Below, piece by piece: positions 34,840-43,888 of a stretch of 64,000 nucleotides of DNA. The stretch spans positions 62,001-126,000 of the forward strand of contig NZ_CABVMM010000013.1 in assembly GCF_902499555.1 (NCBI RefSeq), read 5' to 3'. This DNA comes from Mesonia oceanica. GTDB taxonomy: Bacteria > Bacteroidota > Bacteroidia > Flavobacteriales > Flavobacteriaceae. Position numbers and translations under genes: made by a program. Every line of letters begins with the position of its first letter. The first letter of the stretch is position 1. A model generated the notes under the pieces. The model was given only the letters and a program-made list of their open reading frames with translations, did no database searches and was not told the origin of the DNA.

Positions 34840-34998
34840 AAGCAATTAGCTTTCTGTGATGGCTTAACCAACCAAACCTTCACAGAATCATACATTTAAC
34901 AGTTTATAAAAACTTATTTGAAGGTAGCTATAAATTATTAAAAGGGAATCTGTCGCTTTAACTTGAAGCTAAAATTAATTCAACTTAAACCAAAAATT

Positions 34999-36297
34999 AT
35001 GTTTCATTCTCATTACAAAAAAAACTTTAATTTCTTGTTTATTAAACCCGTATGGCTATGTTCGGTTTGTTTTTTAATCATAGGGTTTGCAAATGCACAA
35101 GAAAAGGAAAACAGCTTTCAACCCACTTTTAATATATATGGGTCAGGTCAAATTTGGATGCGTTATGCTGAAGTCAATCCCGGGACTACGGTTAATGGTA
35201 AATCGATAAATGATTTTTGGGATATTTCAGTTCGCCGTTATCGCTTAGGGATTAAAGGGAATCTTATGGATAAGCTAAGCTATAAGTTTTTATTAGGAAA
35301 TAATAACCTCAATACTTTTGAAACTACGAATGAGCCACGCCTACTCGAACTTTATATTACTTATAGCCTTAACGAAAAAATTAGTATCACGGCCGGTAAA
35401 AACCCTTATACGGGATTATCGCGCTATGCCGCTCCATCTTCATCAAATTCTTTAGGATTGGATGTTAACTTTGCTTCTGGTCCTTATTTAAATTTTCACG
35501 ACGATCGCTATCGAAAGCTTTCTATTGCTTTTCATGGGCAATTAGGTAAGTTTGACTACCGCGCAGCTATAGCCAAGCCTGCCAATAGAGATAAACAGAG
35601 TGCTCTTAGTGAACGGTCACAATTATTTTATGACCCCCAAAGTTTGAATACTTCTGCTTATGTAAAATATGAATTCTTGGAAAATGAAAAAGCAGGAGCA
35701 TTTACAGCGGGTACTTATCTAGGGGCTAAAGATATTCTTAATCTTGGAGCCGGGTTTATGTATCAAACCAATTCTTCCCGAAGTATCAATGCAGTAGGTG
35801 ATACCTTGGTACACGATGGTCGTTCTTTTGCTATTGATCTTTATTATGAACAAAAACTCAAAAACAATCATTCATGGACACTTTATGGAGCATTTATTAA
35901 GCACGATATAGGTCCTAATTACCTAAGAAACATAGCCGTTGACAATGTAGTGGACAGCAGTTCGGGAATAGCTTTAAATGGTGCAGGAACTGCTTATGCT
36001 GCTAATGGAACAGGGAACATCTATTTGTTTCAAGTAGGTTACTTTAGAAAGTTTGAAAAGGTAAAAGATAGACTTAGTGGACTTCAGGGGTATTTTCAAA
36101 TACAATATTCAGATTTAGAAATCATTGATGATCCTTTTGCGCTCTATGAAGCAGGTATTCACTATTTTTTAAATGGCCAAAACTCTAAAATCACGTTGGG
36201 TTTCCAAAATTGGGCGGTGTTTTTAAAGGATGAAAATCCTACCACCGACTTAAGAAGGTCAATGATTAATTTAATGTACCAATTTAAGTTTAATTGA
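34999..36297 (+). CDS. Outer-membrane beta-barrel porin
   Basis: 432 residues from the ATG at 34999; the frame extends to a TTG at 34963. A signal peptide (LCSVCFLIIGFANAQ) precedes a chain of alternating amphipathic strands with Gly/Asn turns and aromatic ends, for example FKFLLGNNNLNTFETTNEPR-like segments and a terminal MINLMYQFKFN with aromatic final residue. This fits a porin O/P-like barrel. RYRLGIKGNLMDKLSYKF is the typical phosphate-selective-porin-like start. Its place after the DASS transporter suggests outer-membrane uptake of the same anion. Binding specificity is unknown. Confidence 0.8.
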   Translation: MFHSHYKKNFNFLFIKPVWLCSVCFLIIGFANAQEKENSFQPTFNIYGSGQIWMRYAEVNPGTTVNGKSINDFWDISVRRYRLGIKGNLMDKLSYKFLLGNNNLNTFETTNEPRLLELYITYSLNEKISITAGKNPYTGLSRYAAPSSSNSLGLDVNFASGPYLNFHDDRYRKLSIAFHGQLGKFDYRAAIAKPANRDKQSALSERSQLFYDPQSLNTSAYVKYEFLENEKAGAFTAGTYLGAKDILNLGAGFMYQTNSSRSINAVGDTLVHDGRSFAIDLYYEQKLKNNHSWTLYGAFIKHDIGPNYLRNIAVDNVVDSSSGIALNGAGTAYAANGTGNIYLFQVGYFRKFEKVKDRLSGLQGYFQIQYSDLEIIDDPFALYEAGIHYFLNGQNSKITLGFQNWAVFLKDENPTTDLRRSMINLMYQFKFN

Positions 36298-36380
36298 TAA
36301 TGCAGATGATCGTATTGTGAGTGAATGATCTTCATCATTAAATTTTGATTATCCAGAATTTGTAATAAGGGGTTTTCTTC

Positions 36381-36413
36381 ATTCCAGACCTTCCTGTTAG
36401 GCAGGTCTGGAAT
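36381..36413. repeat. Perfect 11-bp hairpin, terminator-like
   Basis: ATTCCAGACCT (36381-36391) and AGGTCTGGAAT (36403-36413) are exact complements around the loop TCCTGTTAGGC. The T-tract is weak (TTATACT). The GC-rich core suggests a repeat element; it may also end the porin transcript 84 bp upstream. Confidence 0.6.
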
Positions 36414-36446
36414 TTATACTGTATTGAAAACAAAAAATTGAGAGGA

Positions 36447-36495
36447 GATCCTGAATCAAGCCCGCCTACCAGACGGACAGGTTCAAGATGATAAC
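36447..36495. repeat. Intergenic repeat with GC-rich insert
   Basis: CTGAATCAAG is followed by a GC-rich 20-base block (CCCGCCTACCAGACGGACAG) and then GTTCAAGATGA. Without the insert it would read like the CTGAATCAAGTTCAGGATGA type seen in flavobacterial genomes and in part at 20530 and 5973. Confidence 0.4.
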
Positions 36496-36612
36496 GACTT
36501 ACAATGATTCATTCCACCAATTCAAATTTACGACCAACAAAACCTATAAAAAATCAGGATCATGGCTTTTTATAGTTAATTTAGGGGAATCTGTAAATAC
36601 GATTAACCTAGA

Positions 36613-38961
36613 ATGCTTCACTTCCTCAAAAAACATCCTATTAAAATTGGTTTGCTGCTAGTTTTAGGGTTGGTGTGGCTTTTTTGTTTGCCAAAACAGC
36701 TCTTTAACGAACCGACTTCTACCGTTTTAAAAAGTCGGGAAGGTTTAATGTTGGGCGCTCGCATTGCCGATGACGGCCAATGGCGATTTCCCAAACAAGA
36801 CAGCGTACCGCATCGGTTTGAGCAATGTATCTTGAATTTTGAAGATGAATATTTTTATTGGCATCCCGGTTTTAATCCGTTCGCAATTACCAAAGCGCTT
36901 TGGGAGAACCTTACTACGGAAGGTCGTCGTGGCGGAAGTACACTTACGCAACAAGTGATCCGTTTATCCCGTAAAAATCAAGAACGCACGTATTGGGAAA
37001 AAGTGATTGAGATTTTTCAAGCTACCCGATTAGAACTGAGGTTCAGCAAAAAAGAAATCCTTAATCTTTATGCAACTTACGCTCCTTTCGGCGGAAATGT
37101 AGTGGGATTAGAAACCGCTTCTTGGCGCTATTTCGGGATTTCTTCACAGGATTTAAGTTGGGGACAAGCAGCGGCTTTGGCGGTTTTACCAAACGCACCG
37201 GCTCTGATCTTTCCGGGAAAGAATGAGAAAATCTTGAAACAAAAACGTGACCGATTGCTTTTAAAACTTTTTAAAAATGAAGTCATCGATCAAACTACTT
37301 ACGAGTTAGCTTTAGCAGAACAACTTCCGGGAAAACCTTTTGCACTTCCGGAAATCACTCCGCATCTTACTGAAAAATTACGAAATGATCATCAAGGAAC
37401 ACAGTTAACCTCAACAATCAACTATTCGCTTCAGCAGCAAATCAATGAAATTGCAAGGAAAAATTATGAGTCCTTACGCCAAAATGAAATTCATAACTTG
37501 GCTATTTTAATCCTTGACGTTCATACTCGAGAAGTTTTAGCCTATGTTGGGAATTCGCCTACAACTTCAGAACACGACCATTTTGTAGATATTATTCAGC
37601 GGCCACGAAGTACAGGAAGTATTTTAAAACCCTTTTTATATGCCGCAATGCTTGATGAAGGAAGTCTTCTTCCACACACCCTAATTGCTGATATTCCTAC
37701 TTCGGTGAATGGTTACAGTCCACAAAACTTTGATAAAGTGTTTAACGGAGCCGTTCCCGCCAGTGTCGCTTTAGCAAAATCACTCAACGTCCCGGCGGTT
37801 CGCATGCTTCAGGATTACGGATTGCAAAAATTTTATCATCAACTGCAAAAACTTCAGCAGAAAAACATTAATAAACCGGCAGACTATTATGGACTTTCAT
37901 TAATTCTTGGTGGTGCTGAAAGTTCGCTTTGGGATATCACCAAGGCTTATGCAGGAATGGCTTCGACCTTGAATCATTTTAATGTTTCTTCAAGTGAATA
38001 TAAACCGAATGAGTTTTTGGAGCCTATATACAAGCTTGGCGAAAAAGCAGCTTTTGGAAAAAATCAATTTCAGCCTGAAGTGTTTAACGCAGGAGCCATT
38101 TATCACACTTTAAAAGCCTTGGAAGAGGTGAACCGACCTACTGGAGAAGAAAACTGGACTTTTTTCTCGAATGCACAAGCGATTTCTTGGAAAACCGGTA
38201 CGAGTTTTGGTTTTAAAGACGCTTGGGCAGTGGGTGTAAATGCTCGTTTTGCCGTTGGTGTTTGGGTAGGTAACGCAGACGGTGAAGGCCGTCCCGGATT
38301 AACCGGTTTACAAGCTGCTGCACCAATTTTATTTGAAAGCTTTGATAAATTGCCAAAAGCTGAAGGTTTTAAAATTCCTTATGATGAATTAATTGAAACT
38401 GAAATCTGTACCAAAAGCGGTCATTTAGCTGGAATTTATTGTGATAAAACAGAAAAAGATTGGATTCCTAAAAATGGAACGAGAACTATGGTTTGCGCTT
38501 ATCATCAGCAAGTGTTCTTAGATGAATCAGAACAATTTCAGGTGAATTCTTCTTGTTATGAATTGGCAGCAATGAAAACGAAAAACTGGTTTTCACTTCC
38601 GCCGGTGATGGAATATTATTATGCGCCCAAACATCCAGAATACCAAAGCCTTCCACCTTTTAAATCAGGTTGTTTAAAAGAAGGAGAACACTTGATGCAG
38701 TTTATTTACCCAAAGAAAAATGAAGCCATTTTACTTCCGAAGAATTTTAAAGAACAAACTAATCCCGTGGTTTTTAAACTAGCGCATCGTAACCCTGAAA
38801 CGACTGTATATTGGTATATCGATAAAAAGTTTATTGAAGCTACACAAACTTTTCACGAGATCACTTACCAGCCTGAACCTGGCAAACATTTACTTACTGT
38901 TACCGACCAACAAGGGAATAGTTTATCAAGAAGAATTGAAATAGAAACCAATTTCAATTAA
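36613..38961 (+). CDS. pbpC: Penicillin-binding protein 1C
   Basis: 782 residues. A single membrane helix (about 8-26) is followed by a glycosyltransferase-51 domain with EDEYFYWHPGF (Glu77) and RGGSTLTQQVIRLSRK (about 105-120). The transpeptidase domain has the nucleophile Ser336 in GSILKPF, SLNVPA as the SxN motif, and KTGTSFGF (Lys527-Gly529). The last 200 residues match the BiPBP_C domain typical of PBP1C. It polymerises and cross-links peptidoglycan, perhaps in repair. Its usual neighbour, the alpha-2-macroglobulin gene, is 4.7 kb upstream here. Confidence 0.95.
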   Translation: MLHFLKKHPIKIGLLLVLGLVWLFCLPKQLFNEPTSTVLKSREGLMLGARIADDGQWRFPKQDSVPHRFEQCILNFEDEYFYWHPGFNPFAITKALWENLTTEGRRGGSTLTQQVIRLSRKNQERTYWEKVIEIFQATRLELRFSKKEILNLYATYAPFGGNVVGLETASWRYFGISSQDLSWGQAAALAVLPNAPALIFPGKNEKILKQKRDRLLLKLFKNEVIDQTTYELALAEQLPGKPFALPEITPHLTEKLRNDHQGTQLTSTINYSLQQQINEIARKNYESLRQNEIHNLAILILDVHTREVLAYVGNSPTTSEHDHFVDIIQRPRSTGSILKPFLYAAMLDEGSLLPHTLIADIPTSVNGYSPQNFDKVFNGAVPASVALAKSLNVPAVRMLQDYGLQKFYHQLQKLQQKNINKPADYYGLSLILGGAESSLWDITKAYAGMASTLNHFNVSSSEYKPNEFLEPIYKLGEKAAFGKNQFQPEVFNAGAIYHTLKALEEVNRPTGEENWTFFSNAQAISWKTGTSFGFKDAWAVGVNARFAVGVWVGNADGEGRPGLTGLQAAAPILFESFDKLPKAEGFKIPYDELIETEICTKSGHLAGIYCDKTEKDWIPKNGTRTMVCAYHQQVFLDESEQFQVNSSCYELAAMKTKNWFSLPPVMEYYYAPKHPEYQSLPPFKSGCLKEGEHLMQFIYPKKNEAILLPKNFKEQTNPVVFKLAHRNPETTVYWYIDKKFIEATQTFHEITYQPEPGKHLLTVTDQQGNSLSRRIEIETNFN

Positions 38962-39032
38962 ACCATCCTTGCTTCTATTAGTCCAAAACGAACAAATCTC
39001 TTCACAATTTATTTAACATTATTTTAAGTTTA

Positions 39033-39058
39033 GTTAGTTCGGTTAATTCCGAACTAAC
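39033..39058. promoter_or_regulatory. Palindromic operator upstream of the efflux-pump repressor
   Basis: GTTAGTTCGG (39033-39042) and CCGAACTAAC (39049-39058) are perfect complements around TTAATT. The site lies two bases upstream of the -7 box at 39061, where a bound repressor would block polymerase. The neighbouring MarR/GbsR-type gene is the natural candidate binder. Confidence 0.75.
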
Positions 39059-39060
39059 CA

Positions 39061-39068
39061 TATCTTTG
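39061..39068 (+). promoter_or_regulatory. -7 promoter box of the efflux operon
   Basis: TATCTTTG fits TAnnTTTG, immediately after the palindromic operator and 27 bp before the repressor ATG. The -33 region falls inside the operator's left arm. Confidence 0.55.
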
Positions 39069-39095
39069 CAAACAAAATTCTAAAAACTCCTTAGT

Positions 39096-39578
39096 ATGGT
39101 ATGTTGTTCTGAAGAGAAAAAAAAATTAATAGAAGAAGTTGGGCTGCATTTTGAAAAGGTAAGCCAAATGGCTCCTTTAGCTGCGAGAATATATGCTATT
39201 ATGATATTATCGCCCTATGACGGACATACGTTTGATGAAATATTAGAAATGACAAGTGCTAGCAAAAGTTCTGTTTCAACACAACTCAATCTTCTCCTCC
39301 AATTAAAGAAGGTAGAATATTTTACCAAATCTGGTGACCGTAAAAGATATTTTCGAGCAAGTAAAAGCTACTTAATCAACACCTTAAAAGAAGATTTAGA
39401 AAAAATTAAGAAAGAAATTATTTTAACCAGTAAGATTACAGAATTCAATTCATTATACAATCAGCATAAATTTAAAGAACACGGAGGCATCTCAGTTCTT
39501 TACAAAGCTTACTTAACCAAACAGCAAGAAAATATGAAAAGTACCATAGAAAAAATGTCAAAACTTAAAACCCAATAA
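39096..39578 (+). CDS. GbsR/MarR-type transcriptional repressor of the RND pump
   Basis: 160 residues. A winged HTH of the GbsR/MarR type is visible: AARIYAIMILSPYDGHTFDE, then the recognition helix region SASKSSVSTQLNLLLQLKKV (about 60-80) and a wing YFTKSGDRKRYFRAS. A helical dimerisation tail follows. The amino terminus MVCCSEEKKKL contains two Cys that could be redox-sensitive; that is speculation. It is the first gene of the efflux operon, 18 bp ahead of the adaptor, and a palindromic operator overlaps its promoter, so autorepression and control of the pump are likely. Confidence 0.87.
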   Translation: MVCCSEEKKKLIEEVGLHFEKVSQMAPLAARIYAIMILSPYDGHTFDEILEMTSASKSSVSTQLNLLLQLKKVEYFTKSGDRKRYFRASKSYLINTLKEDLEKIKKEIILTSKITEFNSLYNQHKFKEHGGISVLYKAYLTKQQENMKSTIEKMSKLKTQ

Positions 39579-39596
39579 ATATAACCTACGTATAAA

Positions 39597-40727
39597 ATGA
39601 GAAAATTATTAGTCAATATAAGTTTATTAGCAGGTGTTCTGCTTCTTGTATCTTGTGGTAATGAAGATAAGAACTCACAGCAACAAGCCCAAGCACAACA
39701 AGCAAAACCTTTTCCTGTAATTACTGTCCCCACAGAAACTGTTACAGGTTATAATTCTTACCCAACAAGTATAGAAGGTGTTGTAAACAGTCAGGTGCGC
39801 GCTAAGGTACAAGGATACATTCAAGAAGTATTAGTTGATGAAGGTGAAAAGGTAAAAAAAGGTCAAGCCTTATTTAAGCTTGAAACTCAAAGTCTAAATC
39901 AAGATGCTGCCGCTGCTAAAGCTAATGTAAATGCAGCTCAAGTAGAAGTAGATAAATTAAAACCTCTTGTTGAAAAAGAAATTATCAGCAACGTTCAATT
40001 AGAGACTGCTAAAGCAAAACTTCAGCAAGCTAAGAGCAGCTATCAAAGTATCGCAGCAAATATTGATTATGGTACGGTAAAAAGTCCGGTAGATGGTTTT
40101 GTGGGATCAATTAATTACAGACAAGGTTCCTTGATTAGTCCTACAGATGCTACTCCCCTTACGACAGTATCAGATATTCAAAAAGTTTATGCTTTCTTCT
40201 CGATGAATGAAAGTGATTATATAGATTTTATTCAAAATACCGAAGGAAAAACACTTCAAGATAAAGTAAATAACTTCCCTCCTGTTTTACTACAATTGGC
40301 CAATGGAGAGACCTATGCAGAAAAAGGAAAAATTCAAACGGTTACCGGGCAAATTAATCAGAATACAGGTACGGTAAGCTTTAGAGCTGTTTTTGAAAAC
40401 CCCAATCAATTATTAACTAACGGAAATAGTGGGGTTATTAAAATACCTCAGACTTATGAAAATGCCGTAGTTATTCCTCAAAACTCAACTTTTGAACAAC
40501 AAGGTAATATCATTGCTTACAAAGTTGGAGAAGAAAATAAAGTTACCAGTACAAAAGTAGTTACTAAAGCTGCGGTAGGTAATTTATACGTGGTAGAATC
40601 AGGATTAAAAAAAGGGGATAAAATTGTAGCTAAAGGAGTATCGAAGTTACGACCTAATACTAAAATTGAGCCACAAGAAGTAGCGTTTGATAGCGTTGCA
40701 AAACCGGTTAAACAATTATTTCAATAA
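39597..40727 (+). CDS. RND efflux pump periplasmic adaptor (membrane fusion lipoprotein)
   Basis: 376 residues. A lipobox Cys at 20 (LLVSCGNEDKN) anchors it in the inner membrane. A Gln-rich linker is followed by the barrel-sandwich/lipoyl domain (VRAKVQGYIQEVLVDEGEKV, then KKGQALFKLE), a short alpha-hairpin (about 100-145) and the second lipoyl half (TVKSPVDGFVG). A beta-barrel and membrane-proximal domain complete it. It is the AcrA/MexA-type adaptor that joins the permease and outer-membrane factor encoded next. Gaps of 18 bp on both sides indicate one operon. Confidence 0.95.
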   Translation: MRKLLVNISLLAGVLLLVSCGNEDKNSQQQAQAQQAKPFPVITVPTETVTGYNSYPTSIEGVVNSQVRAKVQGYIQEVLVDEGEKVKKGQALFKLETQSLNQDAAAAKANVNAAQVEVDKLKPLVEKEIISNVQLETAKAKLQQAKSSYQSIAANIDYGTVKSPVDGFVGSINYRQGSLISPTDATPLTTVSDIQKVYAFFSMNESDYIDFIQNTEGKTLQDKVNNFPPVLLQLANGETYAEKGKIQTVTGQINQNTGTVSFRAVFENPNQLLTNGNSGVIKIPQTYENAVVIPQNSTFEQQGNIIAYKVGEENKVTSTKVVTKAAVGNLYVVESGLKKGDKIVAKGVSKLRPNTKIEPQEVAFDSVAKPVKQLFQ

Positions 40728-40745
40728 TTATTTAGATAGAAAATT

Positions 40746-43700
40746 ATGTTAAAAACATTTATAGAAAGGCCTGTACTTTCTACAGTAATCTCTATTATTA
40801 TCGTAATTCTAGGGGTGCTTGGGTTAACCACATTGCCTATTGAGCAATACCCAGATATTGCTCCGCCAACTGTAAAAGTTTCAGCAAACTATACAGGAGC
40901 AAGTGCCGAAACGGTTTTAGAGAGTGTAATTATACCCATTGAAGAACAAATTAACGGTGTTGAAGGTATGACTTACATTACTTCAACAGCGACCAACAAT
41001 GGTACGGCAGAAATCACGGTTTATTTTGAACAAAATACCAATCCCGATATCGATGCGGTAAACGTGCAAAACCGAGTAGCTTTAGCCTCCCCGCTTTTAC
41101 CACAAGAGGTAACTCAGGCCGGGGTGACCACTCAAAAACAACAGACCAGTGCATTAATGTTCTTGTCATTTTACAGCACCAATCCCGATTATGATGCAAC
41201 CTTCTTAAACAACTACCTCAACATTAATGTGGTACCAGAATTTAAAAGGGTTTCTGGTGTTGGTGATGTGAATGTATTTTCGCGTCAAGATTATGCCATG
41301 CGTATTTGGTTAAAGCCTGATAAACTTGCCGCTTATAACTTAGTGCCTTCTGATGTAATTGGTGCTTTAAATGAGCAAAGTTTAGAAGCCGCTGCCGGTA
41401 CGCTAGGGCAAAATAACGGAGAGACATTCTCCTATACCATAAAGTATCCTGGACGTTATAAAGAAGAAGGCCAGTATAAAGACATTATTATCAAAGCCTT
41501 AGGAAATGGTAAATTCTTACGTTTAAAAGATGTCGCAGATATTCAGTTAGATGCACAATCATACCAAGTAAGTTCAAACACATTAGGAAACCCTAGTGTG
41601 AGTATGGCGGTTTACCAAACTAAAGGCTCTAATGCACAAGAAATTATCGAGAACATTAAATCTCGATTAAGCGAATTAAAGAAAGATTTTCCGGAAGGAA
41701 TCGAAGTATTTATTCCTTACGACACCAATGAATTTCTAGAAGCTTCGATAGACAAAGTAGTTCACACTTTGATTGAAGCCTTTGTTCTCGTATTTATTGT
41801 TGTATTTATTTTCTTACAAGATTTTAGATCAACATTAATCCCGGCAATAGCAGTACCGGTATCTATTATTGGTACTTTCTTCTTTTTAAGTTTGTTTGGT
41901 TACTCCATCAACCTACTTACGCTATTTGCACTAGTACTCGCCATTGGTATTGTAGTAGATGATGCTATTGTTGTCGTAGAAGCTGTCCATGCCAAGTTAG
42001 ATGAAGGAGAAAAGGATGCTAAAAAAGCAACCATAGGAGCTATGAGTGAAATATCAGGAGCTATTATTTCTATTACATTAGTGATGGCTGCTGTATTTAT
42101 TCCCGTAACCTTTGTACAGGGACCTACTGGGGTGTTTTATGAACAGTTTGGGATTACTCTTATTGTAGCGATCGCAATTTCAGCAGTAAATGCTTTAACA
42201 TTAAGTCCCGCGCTTTGTGCTTTATTTTTAAAGCCTCACGATGAAGATAAAAAGAAAAACTTTTTACAGCGTTTTTATGCAGCTTTTAACCGTGGTTTTA
42301 ATGCGACAATTACGCGATATGGGCAATCATTACATTTTCTATACAAAAACAAATGGATTACAGCCGTTATTTTAATTTTATCGGGTGTAGGTATTTGGTG
42401 GACAGCTAGCACTACTCCTACTGGTTTTGTTCCTAATGAAGATAGAGGTATTGTCTTTGCGAATATTGAATTACCAGCAGGTTCTTCTTTAGACAAAACC
42501 CACCAAGTAACTTCATTATTATACAATAAAGTTAAAGATTTACCCGGTGTACAGGGACTTAACATGGTAGATGGGTTTAGTTTATTAAATGGTCAAGGTA
42601 GTAATTACGCCTTAGGCTTTATTAAACTTGATAACTGGGAAGAAAGAGATTCTGATGACCTATCTGTAGAAGCGATTACCGGACAATTATTTGGTGTTGC
42701 ATCAACCATTCCTGAAGCTAATATCATTTTCTTCTCTCCACCAAGTATTCCTGGTTTTGGGGCATCTTCTGGTGTTGAAGTTAATTTATTAGACCGTTCA
42801 AGTGGTAGTTTTGAAGAGCTAGATGCGGCAAACAAAGAATTTATAGGCAAGTTAATGGCTCACCCAGAGATACAATATGCACAGTCCTCTTTCAACACAA
42901 AATATCCACAATATCAAATGGATATCAATATGCCATTGGCTAAGCAAACTGGAGTCAATGTAGGTGATATTTTCTCTACCTTACAAGGTTATGTAGGGGG
43001 TATTTATGCCGCAGATTTTTCAAGATTTGGAAAACAGTATCGGGTTTATATTCAAGCTTACCCACAAGACCGGGCAGATCAACAAGATTTAAATAAAATG
43101 TTTGTAAGAACCAATAGTGGTTCTATGGCACCATTAACCGAGTATGTGAGTTTAAAAAGAGTATATGGACCACAATCTGTAACTCGTTTTAATTTATTTA
43201 ACTCTACAAAATTAACGGTCGCAATGAACCCAGGATATAGTTCTGGTGATGGTATTGCTATTGTCCAAAAAGAAGCAGAAAGCTTAGGTACAAATTACAC
43301 TACGGCTTATTCTGGTCTTACCAGAGAAGAGGTAAGTTCTGGTAGCCAAACCATTCTTATTTTTATGTTGTGTGTTGTGTTTGTTTACTTTTTACTTTCT
43401 GCACAATACGAAAGTTACTTACTGCCATTCTCTGTAATCTTTTCATTACCGCTGGGTATTTTTGGCGCATACTTTTCTACTAAAATGATGGGGTTAGAAA
43501 ATAATATTTATTTTCAGATTGCCTTAATTATGTTAGTAGGCTTACTTGCTAAAAATGCGATTTTAATTGTAGAATTCGCTATCCAACGAAGAAGAAGTGG
43601 AGAATCTATCGTAGAGTCTGCGATTAATGGAGCCAAAGCCCGTCTACGGCCTATTTTAATGACCTCATTTGCGTTTATTTTGGGACTTATGCCATTAGTT

Positions 43701-43880
43701 TTAGCAAACGGTGTAGGTGCAGAAGGTAACCGTTCTATTGGTACAGGAGCTGTTGGAGGCCTTTTAATAGGTACTATATTAGGAGTGTTTGTTATCCCTA
43801 TTTTATTTATTCTATTTCAATGGCTACAAGAAAAAATAGGGAAAAAACCAGAAGCCGTAACCGCTAATAACGAAGAATAA
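40746..43880 (+). CDS. RND multidrug efflux permease (AcrB/MexB type, HAE1)
   Basis: 1044 residues with the RND topology: 12 membrane helices and two large periplasmic loops. The proton-relay pair is Asp405/Asp406 in GIVVDDAIVVVEA, and Lys936 in LLAKNAILIVEFA is the helix-10 partner. The amino terminus LKTFIERPVLSTVISIIIVI is typical. YPDIAPPTVKVSANYTGASA and the following blocks mark the hydrophobe/amphiphile group (HAE1) rather than heavy-metal pumps. It uses the proton gradient to export drugs or bile-like amphiphiles. The gene starts 18 bp after the adaptor stop. Confidence 0.97.
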   Translation: MLKTFIERPVLSTVISIIIVILGVLGLTTLPIEQYPDIAPPTVKVSANYTGASAETVLESVIIPIEEQINGVEGMTYITSTATNNGTAEITVYFEQNTNPDIDAVNVQNRVALASPLLPQEVTQAGVTTQKQQTSALMFLSFYSTNPDYDATFLNNYLNINVVPEFKRVSGVGDVNVFSRQDYAMRIWLKPDKLAAYNLVPSDVIGALNEQSLEAAAGTLGQNNGETFSYTIKYPGRYKEEGQYKDIIIKALGNGKFLRLKDVADIQLDAQSYQVSSNTLGNPSVSMAVYQTKGSNAQEIIENIKSRLSELKKDFPEGIEVFIPYDTNEFLEASIDKVVHTLIEAFVLVFIVVFIFLQDFRSTLIPAIAVPVSIIGTFFFLSLFGYSINLLTLFALVLAIGIVVDDAIVVVEAVHAKLDEGEKDAKKATIGAMSEISGAIISITLVMAAVFIPVTFVQGPTGVFYEQFGITLIVAIAISAVNALTLSPALCALFLKPHDEDKKKNFLQRFYAAFNRGFNATITRYGQSLHFLYKNKWITAVILILSGVGIWWTASTTPTGFVPNEDRGIVFANIELPAGSSLDKTHQVTSLLYNKVKDLPGVQGLNMVDGFSLLNGQGSNYALGFIKLDNWEERDSDDLSVEAITGQLFGVASTIPEANIIFFSPPSIPGFGASSGVEVNLLDRSSGSFEELDAANKEFIGKLMAHPEIQYAQSSFNTKYPQYQMDINMPLAKQTGVNVGDIFSTLQGYVGGIYAADFSRFGKQYRVYIQAYPQDRADQQDLNKMFVRTNSGSMAPLTEYVSLKRVYGPQSVTRFNLFNSTKLTVAMNPGYSSGDGIAIVQKEAESLGTNYTTAYSGLTREEVSSGSQTILIFMLCVVFVYFLLSAQYESYLLPFSVIFSLPLGIFGAYFSTKMMGLENNIYFQIALIMLVGLLAKNAILIVEFAIQRRRSGESIVESAINGAKARLRPILMTSFAFILGLMPLVLANGVGAEGNRSIGTGAVGGLLIGTILGVFVIPILFILFQWLQEKIGKKPEAVTANNEE

Positions 43881-43888
43881 AAATTGCT

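Larger units (their letters stand above)
36298..36612. other. Intergenic region with hairpin and dispersed-repeat fragments
   Basis: 315 bases without a gene. It holds a perfect hairpin (36381-36413) and, at 36447-36495, a repeat of the CTGAATCAAG...GTTCAAGATGA type interrupted by a GC-rich insert. Nothing else is evident. Confidence 0.7.

Noticed and set aside
34819..34890. CACAGAATC repeated at the end of the transporter gene as a terminator
   Set aside because: The possible stem is short and interrupted, the T-tract is missing, and one copy is inside the coding sequence.
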